From contig WKLE02000912.1 of NCBI GenBank assembly GCA_014885115.2, positions 11,848 through 25,824 of the forward strand: 13,977 bases of DNA, given 5' to 3'. The notes under the pieces were generated by a model. It worked only from the letters and a program-made list of their open reading frames with translations. It was not told the DNA's origin and made no database searches. Positions 1-9,506 of the stretch are shown piece by piece. Both the position numbers and the translations under genes were made by a program. The stretch's first letter is position 1, and every line of letters begins with the position of its first letter. The stretch is from Asterionellopsis glacialis (lineage: Eukaryota > Bacillariophyta > Plagiogrammaphyceae > Rhaphoneidales > Asterionellopsidaceae).

Positions 1-405
1 AAGTATCAACAGCTCACTTTGGGTAGTGTCCAAGAATTCCAAGTACTAGATAGCACTTCGCAACACAATAACTCTGGCAGCAGTGCGGACTAGTCTAGTA
101 GTGCATATCATACATTTAACATGTTACTGATCGCATCTGATCATCATCTCTTGTCTCTTGATGTTGTCTTGATAGCATATATGGTCACCACCACGTACAC
201 GAACTGCCATCGCCGCGCCGTGCGGTACAGTAATTGTCGTGTCTTTTCCAGAGTGTCAAAACATCTTTTCGCTCTGCACGAATCTATGCTCGAGATTTGA
301 ATCGAATCGTGCCATATTTTGGCAGGAGTCAGATAAGAAGGAACTGTCGAGTCGTACCGGTACCACAACACACTACTTTCAACTACTTTTGCTAAACAAG
401 TCAAC
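1..405. other. Upstream region of the AlkB-like gene, no gene recognised
   Basis: I see no convincing coding sequence here. A minus-strand open frame at 144-407 has no recognisable motif and overlaps the presumed promoter and 5' UTR of the downstream gene, so I treat it as chance. A 10-bp palindrome GTACCGGTAC lies at 354-363, about 40 bp before the start codon. Similar words recur elsewhere in the window, so it is more likely a genome-wide motif than a specific operator. Confidence 0.5.
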
Positions 406-1095
406 ATGATGGTGTCTTCTTCATCGAAAACAAAGTTTCTTGATGAGCTTCAGGAGGGCAAGCAGGTGTGTGGAGGCCTTGTCTTCTTTGAGCGGTATTT
501 GTCTCCGGAACAATCCCAGGAAGCACTAGAAGTATTGAACAGCGATCGCTTCCCATGGGATATCAAACCCAAACTGTATGGAACTGTCCAGCCACAACAT
601 GCATTTTTTTACGACCGCCGAGATGCATCCCAAGCAAGGCGTGCTGCTGCAAGTCCTGGACTGACGTACCTTGAGACACTTTGTTTGCAGCTTGAACTCA
701 AATTTGATGGAAAGATTGCGGAAGTGTATTGCAATCGTTTTCAAGACCCATCTCATCATATAGTCTGGCATAAGGATACCTATGGACGACATATCTTTGT
801 TCTTAGTTTGGGACGAAGGGGGGTGGTAGAATTCCGTGATACCAAGACAAGACAGATCGAAGCAATTCAACCGACATCAGGTGATTTATATTTCATGCCC
901 CTGAAAATGAACGATACACATGAGCATCGTGTACTGAAAGCAGCGGAAGCAGTATCAAATGAAGAAACAAACAAGAAAAATGGAAACACACGCTTGTCGT
1001 TCGTCTTTTTCTTTGAAACACCTACTTATGCAACACAGTATCGCATTACAAAGAAAGACAAAATGAAGGGATACTGGGAAAGTATCATTTCATGA
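406..1095 (+). CDS. AlkB-like 2-oxoglutarate/Fe(II)-dependent dioxygenase
   Basis: Single-exon protein of 229 residues beginning at tandem ATGs (406 and 409). The C-terminal half carries the double-stranded beta-helix signature of AlkB-family dioxygenases: an NRF segment (110-112) followed by WHKD, whose H122 and D124 would be iron ligands; the distal histidine is probably H174 in THEHRV; the 2-oxoglutarate-binding arginine is probably R196 in TRLSF. The family oxidatively demethylates alkylated bases in DNA or RNA, or modifies protein side chains, using Fe(II), O2 and 2-oxoglutarate. The substrate cannot be read from the sequence. Where bacterial AlkB has a second arginine (R-x-N-x-T-x-R) this protein has Phe, so repair activity should not be assumed. 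No targeting peptide is evident, so a nuclear or cytosolic site is likely. The gene converges with the next one, with 172 bp of AT-rich sequence between the stop codons. Confidence 0.82.
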   Translation: MMVSSSSKTKFLDELQEGKQVCGGLVFFERYLSPEQSQEALEVLNSDRFPWDIKPKLYGTVQPQHAFFYDRRDASQARRAAASPGLTYLETLCLQLELKFDGKIAEVYCNRFQDPSHHIVWHKDTYGRHIFVLSLGRRGVVEFRDTKTRQIEAIQPTSGDLYFMPLKMNDTHEHRVLKAAEAVSNEETNKKNGNTRLSFVFFFETPTYATQYRITKKDKMKGYWESIIS

Positions 1096-1115
1096 TTATT
1101 ATTATTATTATTATT
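1094..1115. repeat. ATT trinucleotide microsatellite
   Basis: A pure run of about seven ATT units directly abuts the stop codon of the AlkB-like gene, in its 3' UTR. An AT-rich stretch with AATAAA-like words follows (about 1147-1170), plausibly serving 3' end formation. Confidence 0.8.
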
Positions 1116-1267
1116 GCATTCAAATATGGTATCAAACATTTTTTTTAATAAAATATTAAAGAATAAATACAGTAGGTTCTCCCAAGGCATTAATTATTGT
1201 GATCAATCAAGATAGGCTCATATATTCCAATGCTCTCTGTCTCTCTCTTTCTATAGTCGTTTCTATT

Positions 1268-2914
1268 CTAGGCCAATGTTCCGGCAGCTGGTCCCGTTGT
1301 TTCTACAACTTCTTCTTTCTTTCCGAACCAACCACTCTTCTTGGTTTTCTTGGGAGATTCCACGACGGCAGCTGCTTCCTCGTCGGCAGCAGCTTCGGGA
1401 GATGCTACATCAAAGGGTTCGTCAAGAGTAGGTTCTTCCAAGGAGGCTTCTGGTGATTTTTCTGGCGTTTTCTTGGATGATTTTTTAGGTGATCTCTTTC
1501 CAGATTTCCTTGATCTTCTAGACTTCCTCCCTGGAGAACCACCACCAGTCTTGTCGTCCTTGTCTTCTCGTAACATGTAGTCGTCGTTACTTACGTAGCC
1601 ATGTTCCTTTTCAGTTTTCTTAAAGTATACCGAGAGGAATAGGGAGGCCGCAAAGAGTAAAAATAGGCAAGACAAGACTTGCATAACTCGTTGAGTCATG
1701 GGAGTGGAATTGTTCCTTCCCGTACGAGCATTTTCCATGGCTCTCTGGTACGCCACTTTCAAACCGTACGGATCAGGACAAACTCCGTTGGGGTATTGAT
1801 TAATGTCACACGCAGAACTAGAGGCAAGGACCAATTCACCAATGGAACTGTAATTTCCACCATACTCATCATCATCGACATAGGTGACATTATCGTCTCC
1901 ATAAGCTGCGTAGTCATCCGCCACATAGGCGTCATCTGCAGCAGCTGCAGCATCGTCGTTGGCAGCAGCACCGTCATCATCACCAGCAGCATCTTCCAAA
2001 TTACGACCTTGAATATTCCTCCAACGGCTGTAAACCTTTCTACAATTAAAGTTTCCTCCCAACATTTTCTTATTGTAACTTTGCATGGTATCAGTTGCAT
2101 TCATGTAGTAATGACCATCACAATATCCATTGGCAAATTCTGCCCATTCAAAGTCACCATAGGCAGAGCACCCCATTGTGGCAGAATAACCATCATCGCC
2201 ACTTCCGGAAAGACGACGACGAAGACGATCACCACTTCCACTATTACTATCCTCCTCGACTTCGACACATTCGGATGTTGCCAAATCATCATAGATACCA
2301 AACAATTCTGAAAATTTTGCTGCACCCTCAAAGGTAAAGAATGAATTAATGTAGGTGGCCTTGCTACAATGTCGACCAGGTCTCATGTCACCCTTTAAAT
2401 TACCATATAGGGAAAAGGCTGTATTGGCACGAAAGGATTGTGATCTGTACAAATACCAATTTTCATCACCATCACGGGCTGCCTCATCACCATCATCATC
2501 AGTGTTGTCATCATCGTCGTGTGCATCAGCATCATAGTATGGACTCCATCTGTACGGTGTGGGGGGTGTAATGAAAAGAGAGAAATGGGAAAAGGAAAAT
2601 GAAGGAGATTAATGAGTATTAAATTTAAAATCCATTTCTCTACAAAAGGGAGCATTTCTTTTTTCACTTCATCTACAAGCGACAATGAAATGAAATAAAC
2701 TAACTTACACACAACCATGAACACGAATAAACAAGGATTCAAATTGATCTAAATCTTCCAAGATATTGGATGCATCTCTCCAATACATTTGTGCTTGTAC
2801 ATTTGGATTTGTTCCCCATGGATACGCATTGCCATCTTTCTCCGCAATAGCAGTACCCACTACCAAAGCTAATACTGTAGATACTATCAGTCGGTGATGA
2901 GTTATAGCAACCAT
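1268..2914 (-). CDS. Acid-rich type I membrane protein, diatom-type, two exons
   Basis: Exon 1 is 2914-2709 and exon 2 is 2549-1268. The 159-bp intron has donor GTAAGT and acceptor ACAG and splits a Val codon, giving 495 residues. Residues 1-24 are a signal peptide with likely cleavage after GTAIA. The ectodomain (25 to about 357) starts with AYPWGTNPNVQ, has HGCVWSPYYD across the splice junction, about eight cysteines suited to disulfides, and an Asp/Ala-rich segment (about 255-295) with many acidic runs. A transmembrane helix lies at about 358-378. The cytosolic tail of about 117 residues is first basic with repeated Ser-Pro/Lys (about 407-434), then acidic, and ends GTLA. The architecture fits a cell-surface or endomembrane protein entering the secretory pathway, and the SP/KSPKK stretch looks like a possible phosphorylation platform. 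I recall similar proteins as conserved hypotheticals in diatoms, but no function is known to me. It is divergent from the similarly built gene at 3883. Confidence 0.8.
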
Positions 2915-3882
2915 TGTTTTGTTCGCTATTGGTAATTATTATTGTTGTTGTTGTAGCTAGACTACTGCTCTATCCCTTCCCCACAAGGATGACTTGATTG
3001 AGAGTAGGCCCTCTAGCAGAGAGCGAGAAATCACCGCACAAAGATTGTTGTTCGGTTCTTAGTTAGTTTAGTTAGTCTAGAGTAGTTGGCCTTGTTCGTG
3101 GACTCTAGGAGCTACCCGGTATTATGATCGTGCTATGTTTATCGTGTAAAAAGAGAATTATGGCGCATTGACATGTGATACAAATTAGCGAATTTACCAT
3201 GTCATAGGCAAAATGTACGGTAGCCGGCAACGAAACACACACGATTTTCGTATTTTTGAAATTTCGGCGATAGATTACATAAGTATCATTGGACGCATAA
3301 TTTAAAAATAATGCTATGTTCATGTATAAATTATAAACTGTATGTTTAGTATTCATATACATAAGACTACAAATAAACTTGTTTTATACTTAATGAAGAG
3401 TCCTCCACAACGGTTAGAAGAAATGCAGTATTATATGTTATCGTGTATGAATGAATTTAGTTTGTTCCAGCTTCTAAACTAGACATCCATCCGTTTCCAA
3501 GATTGAAAAATCCTCGCTCACATACCTGGTACAGTAGTGTAGCACATATTAAATACATATCGAGATCTCCTACTTGAATGGCGCGGGAAAAAAAATTTAA
3601 CACCCAAAGCCAAAGTTATATTCGAGCGTGTTCGTAATACAAGGGATTCGCTACTCTCTAGAGAGACTAGCTTTCTGTCAAGCAGGTGGTCACCCATATC
3701 TGTCTAACGGTCAACACGAGCAGCAAAAGTAGCTTGTCACATTCGACTTAGTCCTCTAGTACCTTGTTTCATCAGTGTCAAGTTCATTGATAGAATCTAT
3801 TGACTAGTAAGAGTCGTCATCGGTGACTTGTTTTCGACCTAACTCTATCGATTTAATTCTGTACAAAGCCTTCATTTTAAAA
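2915..3882. other. Divergent intergenic region, about 970 bp
   Basis: This stretch lies between the start codons of two head-to-head membrane-protein genes and presumably holds both promoters. It contains an ATT/GTT triplet run just upstream of the minus-strand gene (about 2935-2954), a 12-bp palindrome CTCTCTAGAGAG (3654-3665) and AT-rich tracts. An 85-codon minus-strand open frame at 3105-3362 has no recognisable features and is probably chance. I see no RNA gene. Confidence 0.5.
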
Positions 3883-5864
3883 ATGATGCTTCCTCAAAAC
3901 ATAATACGGTCATCAAGGCTGTCTTCTGTGGTCCTTTCCTGTTTATTGGTGGCAGCTTCTGCTAGTGCTAGTGTCACGACTCCTCAAGAAGGGAAAAGTA
4001 CTACGACTACTACTACTACTAATAATAATAATAATGATGATGATCCACAACAACCCTTGCTTCGACATAAATTCCCACCTGGCATGATATCAAAAGCTCA
4101 AGTACCTGATACAGGTAAAGATTGGGTAACCTTGGACAATGGTGTTGAATTCCAACCTGGTCCAGGATATACCTTTGGACATGCAACACGTATTTTAGCT
4201 GCCAATTACAATAATGCTGGAGAAGAAGAGGGTAACAGTTACGGTGCCACGACCTTTTACGAAGCCAACCCATTCATTGAAGGTACCGACATTGAATTTG
4301 ATGAAGGACAACAAGCATGGAGATTTGTAGGATGGTGGATTGATTGTAATGAATTTATTCGTGGAGCCTATGGACATCCAGATGATGATGAAGGTTCTCA
4401 TGGAAGTAACAGTCAAGATTATGAAGATGATGGATGTCAACGTTACTTAATGTGGGCAGCTGTAAGTAGACATGATTGTTGTTGTGTGTTGTAAAGAAAA
4501 AAAAGTAGAAAAAAAGTCTGGTTGGAGATATCAATCACACTTCCCTTAATACTCATGGATTCTTGTTTTACCTCTCTCTCTCTCTCTCTTTTCTTAAAGT
4601 ACATTGATCCATACTATGAAGGTGGTGGAATTGGTGAATACCAATATTATGATACGTACAATAATCAATGGGATGCTACATCCTGTAATTATGGTGAAGC
4701 AGGTAGTGGTGACAAGGACGGTGATGGTGATGGTGCACGATGTGCCAAGATGGATTGTCATGAAGAAGATACACAATTTGAATTATTAGGTTTGTTCAAG
4801 CATGCCGACTATGATGAATGGTTTGATCAATTATTTAAACATACGGGATACTGTGTATGGGATTCCAATGCCTATGAATTCATGCAAGCGGCATCCCGTA
4901 ACATTCCCCGTGGTTGTCGCGATACTGGATCAACCGATACTTTGGGCAATACCTTGTATTATGCACTCAAACCCTTGAGTGATGGTGGCATGACAATTGG
5001 TATTTATAAAGATACGAAATGTGTTGAAGAATACGGCGGGTGGTCAAGTTTGGACAGTGTATTGGGTGGTAATATTTTGTCCCAAGCGAGTCATGACAGT
5101 GGCGACGATGATGCTACACCCTATTATGCCGAATATTCCTTGTCACAAGCCTTGGATGAATGGACTAAACACTTTGATGTATGGAAGGTGTGTCATCCCT
5201 GTGTAGCTGCAAACCTTGGAAATGTTGGATGGAATGCCGATGATGATGCCAGCAAGGGAGATCGTTATGAAGGATATTTTGATGATGGATACTTTGATGA
5301 TGGATACAATGGTAATGATCAAGATGACTTTGATTGTAATGATGATGCTGGATATACCAATGTCAATCAGGTACGTGTTTTCATAGAATTTGTTTTTGTT
5401 ACTTTATTTACTTTGTTTCTTTGTTTGTTTGTTGAAAGGAGAAGGAATATATTCATTTTATACTAACAATGTAATTGTATTGTGGATTTTACACGTACTA
5501 CTACTCTATTATTTTTTACGGTATACATTTATTTTATATATAGTGTATGAAATTCATGGCCAAGACGAATTTGATGACGGCTACATTTCAAGATTACACG
5601 TTGGGTACTCAACAGGGATCTTTGGAGGAATTACATTTATCTGGATATACGGAAGAAACAGCAGGTGACAAGTATTACTCTCACAATGTATTCTCCAAGT
5701 CACATGTAGGTGCTATTGATATGGGGACTAAAATCCTCTTTGCACTTTCCACCATTACACTTGTAGCATCCATTATTGTATACTACATGACCAAGGCTTC
5801 CTATCAAAAGAAGAAGAAGACTGCTGCTAACGTTAAATTGGACACACCTCTTGTTCTAACTTGA
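3883..5864 (+). CDS. Acid-rich type I membrane protein, diatom-type, three exons
   Basis: Exons are 3883-4461, 4600-5370 and 5544-5864, all phase 0. Introns of 138 and 173 bp run GTAAGT...AAAG and GTACGT...ATAG. The product is 556 residues. I chose the ATGATG at 3883 because it gives a clean signal peptide (about 1-30, ending ASASAS); the frame upstream lacks an ATG. After cleavage there is a Thr/Asn/Asp homopolymer linker, then a cysteine-containing ectodomain with WRFVGWWIDC, RYLMWAAYIDPYYEGG across the first junction, GEYQYYD, RCAKMDCH, FKHTGYCVWD, GNTLYYALKP and VWKVCHPC. Many Asp-rich loops include the tandem YFDDG pair. A transmembrane helix lies at about 514-532, followed by a 24-residue Lys-rich tail. 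The motif order matches what I recall as a widespread diatom family of unknown function. A polypyrimidine (CT)n tract sits before the first acceptor. Paralogy with the divergent neighbour is possible from the shared architecture and the intron just before a PYY motif, but overall similarity is weak. Confidence 0.85.
4003..4043 (+). repeat. In-frame triplet repeats coding Thr, Asn and Asp runs
   Basis: Consecutive ACT-type, AAT and GAT codon runs inside exon 1 of the membrane-protein gene encode seven Thr, five Asn and three Asp. They lie in the linker just after the signal peptide. The near-pure codons suggest replication slippage, so length variation between strains would be expected. Confidence 0.8.
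5257..5313 (+). repeat. Tandem YFDDG-coding repeat
   Basis: Two adjacent near-identical units (GGATATTTTGATGAT and GGATACTTTGATGAT), followed by a partial third, code for YFDDGYFDDGYNGND in the acidic ectodomain just before the second intron. This is a recent-looking local duplication within a conserved protein. Confidence 0.65.
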
Positions 5865-6302
5865 GAAGATATAGAATGAGTAGTTTGTATTTAGAAAAAA
5901 GGCACAAGAACTAACCAAAAAAAAAATGGGTGGGAAGCATCGTATCGTACTAGATATGCGTCACGGTAGTAACATATGGAGCAAAAAAAACAGAAAAATA
6001 AAATTCAGACTATAAATTGTACATTTCATTTTATAATATAGTGTTATCAATTAAACTATAGGCATTGAAAAAACAGAAACTCTAGTACGTTGTCCCATGG
6101 CATGGAAGTAAAAAGAAGGTAGTTTTTGAGTGTTCGAACTTGTATGTTTGAAAATCCAGGAAGATTTCACACAAGTATAAGATTGGAATAATAACAGTCA
6201 TCGGTTTTCCCAAGAAGAAAAAAAAAACATGCTTCCGTATCATTATTTTTAAACTTGTGTTCCTACAATCCTAGATACACCCGTCTATTGTAAATACCCC
6301 TC
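5865..6302. other. Convergent 3' intergenic region, no gene recognised
   Basis: Stop codons of the plus-strand membrane-protein gene and minus-strand elongin C face each other across this AT-rich stretch with several A-runs. It presumably holds both 3' UTRs and polyadenylation signals (an AAAATAAAATT stretch near 5994-6004). I see no ORF or RNA gene. Confidence 0.5.
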
Positions 6303-6656
6303 TTAACAATCCAAATATTTGGATGCAATCATAAGTTCCAGAGCAATTTCAGGTTCAATTGTAAATTCGGGAATGCGTGTTGTGGAATGACTGTGTTGTG
6401 CCTTGTAACACAAATACTTGACCACTCGTTCTAAAATGTATCCGGTAATATCAGGAAAACGAATAATATTTTCTTTCGATTCGCGAAATTGACCTTCCAA
6501 CATGGTACGGATGGTAACGCTTCCTGCAATTGCAATTTTCCGTTCTACAAAAAATTCGTGTCCTTCCGCACTCACAAGTTTCACATAGACACAATCATTA
6601 TCATCCCCACTTGCTCCTCCTGTTGCTCCACCACCACCACCGTCTGTACCACTCAT
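6303..6656 (-). CDS. ELOC: Elongin C (SKP1/BTB-fold adaptor)
   Basis: Single-exon protein of 117 residues, close to the usual length of about 112. A Gly/Ser-rich N terminus (1-20) precedes the SKP1/BTB fold: YVKLVSAEGHEFFVERKIA (about 24-42), a TIRTMLEGQF segment corresponding to the SxTIKAML region, an acidic/hydrophobic ENIIRFPDI strand, VVKYLCYK, and the diagnostic C terminus IPEFTIEPEIALELMIASKYLDC in two parts (IPEFTIEPE and ALELMIASKYLDC). Elongin C bridges elongin B and BC-box substrate receptors to cullin-2/5-type ubiquitin ligases, and is also a subunit of the elongin transcription-elongation complex, acting in nucleus and cytosol. The PEIALEL...LDC ending separates it from SKP1. The start ATG at 6656 follows an ATT microsatellite on the opposite strand. 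It is divergent from histone H2A, sharing about 540 bp of upstream DNA. Confidence 0.93.
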   Translation of the reverse strand: MSGTDGGGGGATGGASGDDNDCVYVKLVSAEGHEFFVERKIAIAGSVTIRTMLEGQFRESKENIIRFPDITGYILERVVKYLCYKAQHSHSTTRIPEFTIEPEIALELMIASKYLDC

Positions 6657-7197
6657 AGTATTATTATTATTATTGTTCTTATTTTGATGTATATCAATTG
6701 GTCGTCAAAGATGTGAATCACAAAGAGCAAGTAAAGCAAGCTCAACTCGATTATGATGTGTAGGTGGCAGGGTGGCTGATGCACTGCTGTTCTTGGTGTT
6801 GTGAGTGAGTGTTGCCCTCTAGCTTGCTTGCTCCCTTGCGTTTGTTGGGACCTTTCTCGTCGTGTGTGTCTGAAAACTGAAAACACAACAAGGAGGGAGG
6901 CACGGGAAAAAATAATAATAATGTCTCTTCGAGAGCAATCCATTTCTGGGGTGCAAATGTCCTTCCGTGGATTCGAGCATTGAAACACAACAATAGGAAT
7001 TGACTCGATCGGGAGTGTCGCGCCACTTTTTGAGACGTAGTGTTCAGTACTGGCATCGTACGTAAAATATCTACATTGAAAGATCCCGGTCGCGCCACAT
7101 GCTTTCGGAACAGGAGTGTCGCATGACAAGAATTAGATTTGAAATTCGTCGCACTTTCGAAACCGTTGTTTTTTTTAGATAGATCACAGCAAGCACC
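6657..7197. other. Divergent region between elongin C and histone H2A
   Basis: Presumed shared promoter region of 541 bp. It contains ATT/AAT microsatellites (about 6658-6675 and 6911-6922). Open frames on both strands (for example minus 6653-7129 and 6751-7098) show no recognisable domain and overlap each other, so I regard them as chance. I can support no specific histone promoter element by eye. Confidence 0.5.
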
Positions 7198-7796
7198 ATG
7201 TCAGGAAAAGGTATGTGAGCATGTGTCAAGGAGAAGAAACATCCGCATTAAGAATGCTTTTTCCAATGGGATATTCGTGAACATTGAAAATTACCCAAAT
7301 TTATGTTAGAATGTTCTTGTACAGTATCTCACAAGGTTTCTTTTTTTTTCGTTGATTCCCGCTGCCGGGTATACAATAATGTTATTTTCATCACTTTCTA
7401 GGAAAAGGAAAGGGAGGCCGTGGCGAGAAAAAGACCAGTCAGAGTTCCTCTTCAAAGGCTGGACTTCAATTTCCCGTTGGTCGTATTGGACGTTACCTTC
7501 GTCAGGGCAAGTATGCTACTCGTATGGGAGCTGGTGCCCCCGTTTACCTTGCCGCTGTCCTTGAATACTTGTGTGCTGAAATTTTAGAACTTGCTGGTAA
7601 CGCTGCACGTGATAACAAGAAGAGCCGTATCGTCCCTCGTCACATTACCTTGGCTGTCAAGAATGATGAAGAATTAAACAAACTTTTGGGATCTGTGACT
7701 ATTGCATCTGGTGGTGTATTGCCAAATATCCATGCTGTCCTTCTCCCCAAGAAGGTTGCTGGATCCAAGCACAAGTCTGCCAGTCAAGAATATTAA
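7198..7796 (+). CDS. H2A: Histone H2A, H2A.X-type C terminus, one intron
   Basis: Exon 1 is only 13 bp (7198-7210, coding MSGK plus one base). A 191-bp intron (GTATGT...CTAG) follows, then exon 2 at 7402-7796, giving 135 residues. The core histone fold is clear: [20 protein letters not shown] (24-43), [20 protein letters not shown] with the acidic-patch glutamates, [26 protein letters not shown], and the docking segment [15 protein letters not shown]. The last four residues are SQEY, the SQ-E/D-hydrophobic motif phosphorylated by ATM/ATR-type kinases in H2A.X, which makes S132 the predicted damage-signalling site. The protein would package DNA in nucleosomes with H2B and mark double-strand breaks. 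The acceptor is certain because it restores the GKGKGKGG tail. An intron and an AT-rich 3' region without an obvious histone stem-loop suggest a polyadenylated, replication-independent transcript (inference). Confidence 0.95.
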
Positions 7797-8399
7797 AAAG
7801 ATACTCACACAGTCATTGTGGGTTTTCAACAATTTTCTTGAGTGGGCAACCAGCAGTGAAATTTATTTTGCAATGGTCTAAGACTTTTTTGTGTGTTTTA
7901 TACTTTCATGGTATTTGACGAAAGTAATAAGCCACTGTAAAATAAATGCATTATTTTTACATTGTAAAATATAAATCTACCTGCCTTTTTTATGCAATTA
8001 TTTTAAAATGCATCATGTTGTAGTCCAGGGACAAGATGTTTGTTTATTTTTTAAAAGTTAGATGACGATAGACGCAACCAATGGCTATTTATATAGTTGT
8101 CATGTCTTACCACTTATATCAATAAATTAAAAAGTATATTATTTCATACAACTCTATCGAATCTCAAATAAACAAAAAAATAATGCTAAATGCGGAGAAC
8201 CTTTGATGACCAACTGGATGTTGATGCTTCATACTTTGACACATCATGTTTGGAAAGGCAGCCACACCGATAAGTTGCGCGCTTTCATCGAATACAAGCC
8301 ATATCTGAATTCTGTCTCTACCAGAGGGAATGAAATTTAGGGAACGAATGAAATAACACAAGTGTTGTAACAAAATTTTGCACTCCTTATAGCTCTAGA
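7797..8399. other. Convergent 3' region between H2A and TIP41
   Basis: AT-rich stretch between two facing stop codons, including A/T-rich runs around 7940-8000 and 8100-8180. A 69-codon minus-strand open frame (8164-8373) starts without ATG and resembles nothing I know; it may be part of the TIP41 3' UTR. I see no canonical histone 3' stem-loop after the H2A stop. Confidence 0.5.
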
Positions 8400-9506
8400 C
8401 TACGGATCAGAATGATCAGCTGATTCATCGGTTTCCAAAATAGAAATAACAGAATGGGCATCCAAATTGGGAGGTAGTGCAATATGGGGCAACCGACTCA
8501 AGAGCGAATGCCATCCAGCACTTTCCACAACTCCATCATGTCTCCACGCTCGTACATCGGTCGGTAAATTATGAGAATCTAAATCTCTCCATTTACATTC
8601 CTTCCACGCTACATCTCTATATATTTTAGAGGATTCAAATTCCACCATTATTCTTGTTTCTCGTACACGTAGTAATACACCATCAATCCGAACCCAAAGG
8701 CGTATCAGAATAAAGGCACAGGTGGGCATGACTCGAACTTTGGCTGTCAGAGACACTTGACCATTATCATGCATATCATCTTCATATAAAACAAGTTGAT
8801 CAAAATATAGAATAGGGACTGAACGATCTTGTAACAAATGCATGGGCATACCTGATTCACTCAGACTTTGCCACCCATCAGGGCTGTTGGAACTGGGTGA
8901 CGACAAGGACTCCCCAACAACATTAGCATCATGACGATTACTACTGCTGATGCTGATGCCACTGTCACCATCACCACCCACATATGGTGTACTGAAACTC
9001 CAATCATAATGAAAGAGACTTGCATTATTCGTAAGTGGTTTTTTCGACAGCCATTGCTCTGCATCCAAAGATTTTAGTACAGACACACCCCGAAATTCTC
9101 CTGGATCTTCCAATTCAATTTCTTGGTGAGCTTGTGCCCATTCCGTCAAGGCACTTGTAGCATCCAATCTCAGATAGAAGATGTCATTGTTGTTGGTAGT
9201 AGTAGTAGACGTATTTTGAGATTTTTTCTTCTTTTTGAGGGAAATGTGAGCATCCATAAACACCATTTCAGGAAGACACAGTCGTCGTTGTCGTTGTTGG
9301 GTATTCTTTTGTTTTGCATATTGTGACATTTCTTGGCAAAGTTCTGTGCAATGATGCAAACTACTCTCATTGGCTATCGAACCCTGTCCTGTACGGATTT
9401 CCCATCCTTGAATGCAGATACCTAACGTCTCTTCATTCTCTATAACAATTTCAGCGCCGTATTCTTGTACTTTGGGTGCTACATGACGACGTGCTGATGC
9501 CATCAT
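8400..9506 (-). CDS. TIP41: TIP41-family protein (TOR/PP2A pathway regulator)
   Basis: Single-exon protein of 368 residues when read from tandem ATGs at 9506 and 9503; the frame continues upstream only to a non-ATG codon and then a stop. The family signature is clear: GWEI near residue 35, LPEMVFMDAHISL (about 79-91), and the core VPILYFDQLVLYEDDMHDNG (about 231-250), then VSLTAKVRVMPTCAFILIRL and WVRIDGVLLRVRETRIM. TIP41/TIPRL proteins bind the catalytic subunits of PP2A-type phosphatases and, in yeast, counteract Tap42 in TOR signalling, in cytosol and nucleus. The protein is longer than human TIPRL (about 270) and close to yeast Tip41. The extra length comes from a Lys/Thr/Asn-rich insertion (about 90-108) and a Ser/Gly/Asp-rich insertion (about 175-215), both likely disordered. 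It stands alone between a convergent H2A and an upstream region leading into a decayed transposon block. Confidence 0.9.
   Translation of the reverse strand: MMASARRHVAPKVQEYGAEIVIENEETLGICIQGWEIRTGQGSIANESSLHHCTELCQEMSQYAKQKNTQQRQRRLCLPEMVFMDAHISLKKKKKSQNTSTTTTNNNDIFYLRLDATSALTEWAQAHQEIELEDPGEFRGVSVLKSLDAEQWLSKKPLTNNASLFHYDWSFSTPYVGGDGDSGISISSSNRHDANVVGESLSSPSSNSPDGWQSLSESGMPMHLLQDRSVPILYFDQLVLYEDDMHDNGQVSLTAKVRVMPTCAFILIRLWVRIDGVLLRVRETRIMVEFESSKIYRDVAWKECKWRDLDSHNLPTDVRAWRHDGVVESAGWHSLLSRLPHIALPPNLDAHSVISILETDESADHSDP

Noticed and set aside
526..870. Minus-strand 114-codon open frame inside the AlkB-like gene
   Set aside because: It is antisense to a gene with clear catalytic motifs and has no recognisable features of its own.
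1679..2311. Plus-strand 210-codon open frame
   Set aside because: It is the antisense shadow of the Asp-rich exon; repeated GAT/GAC codons read as Ile/Thr/Val runs on the other strand.
6653..7129. Minus-strand 158-codon open frame upstream of elongin C
   Set aside because: No domain, contains translated microsatellite, and covers the presumed shared promoter.
7797..7850. Histone mRNA 3' stem-loop after H2A
   Set aside because: Only a weak CACA...TGTG pairing is visible; the conserved stem-loop sequence is absent.
8164..8373. Minus-strand 69-codon frame downstream of TIP41
   Set aside because: No ATG start, no recognisable motif, and it lies in the AT-rich convergent 3' region.
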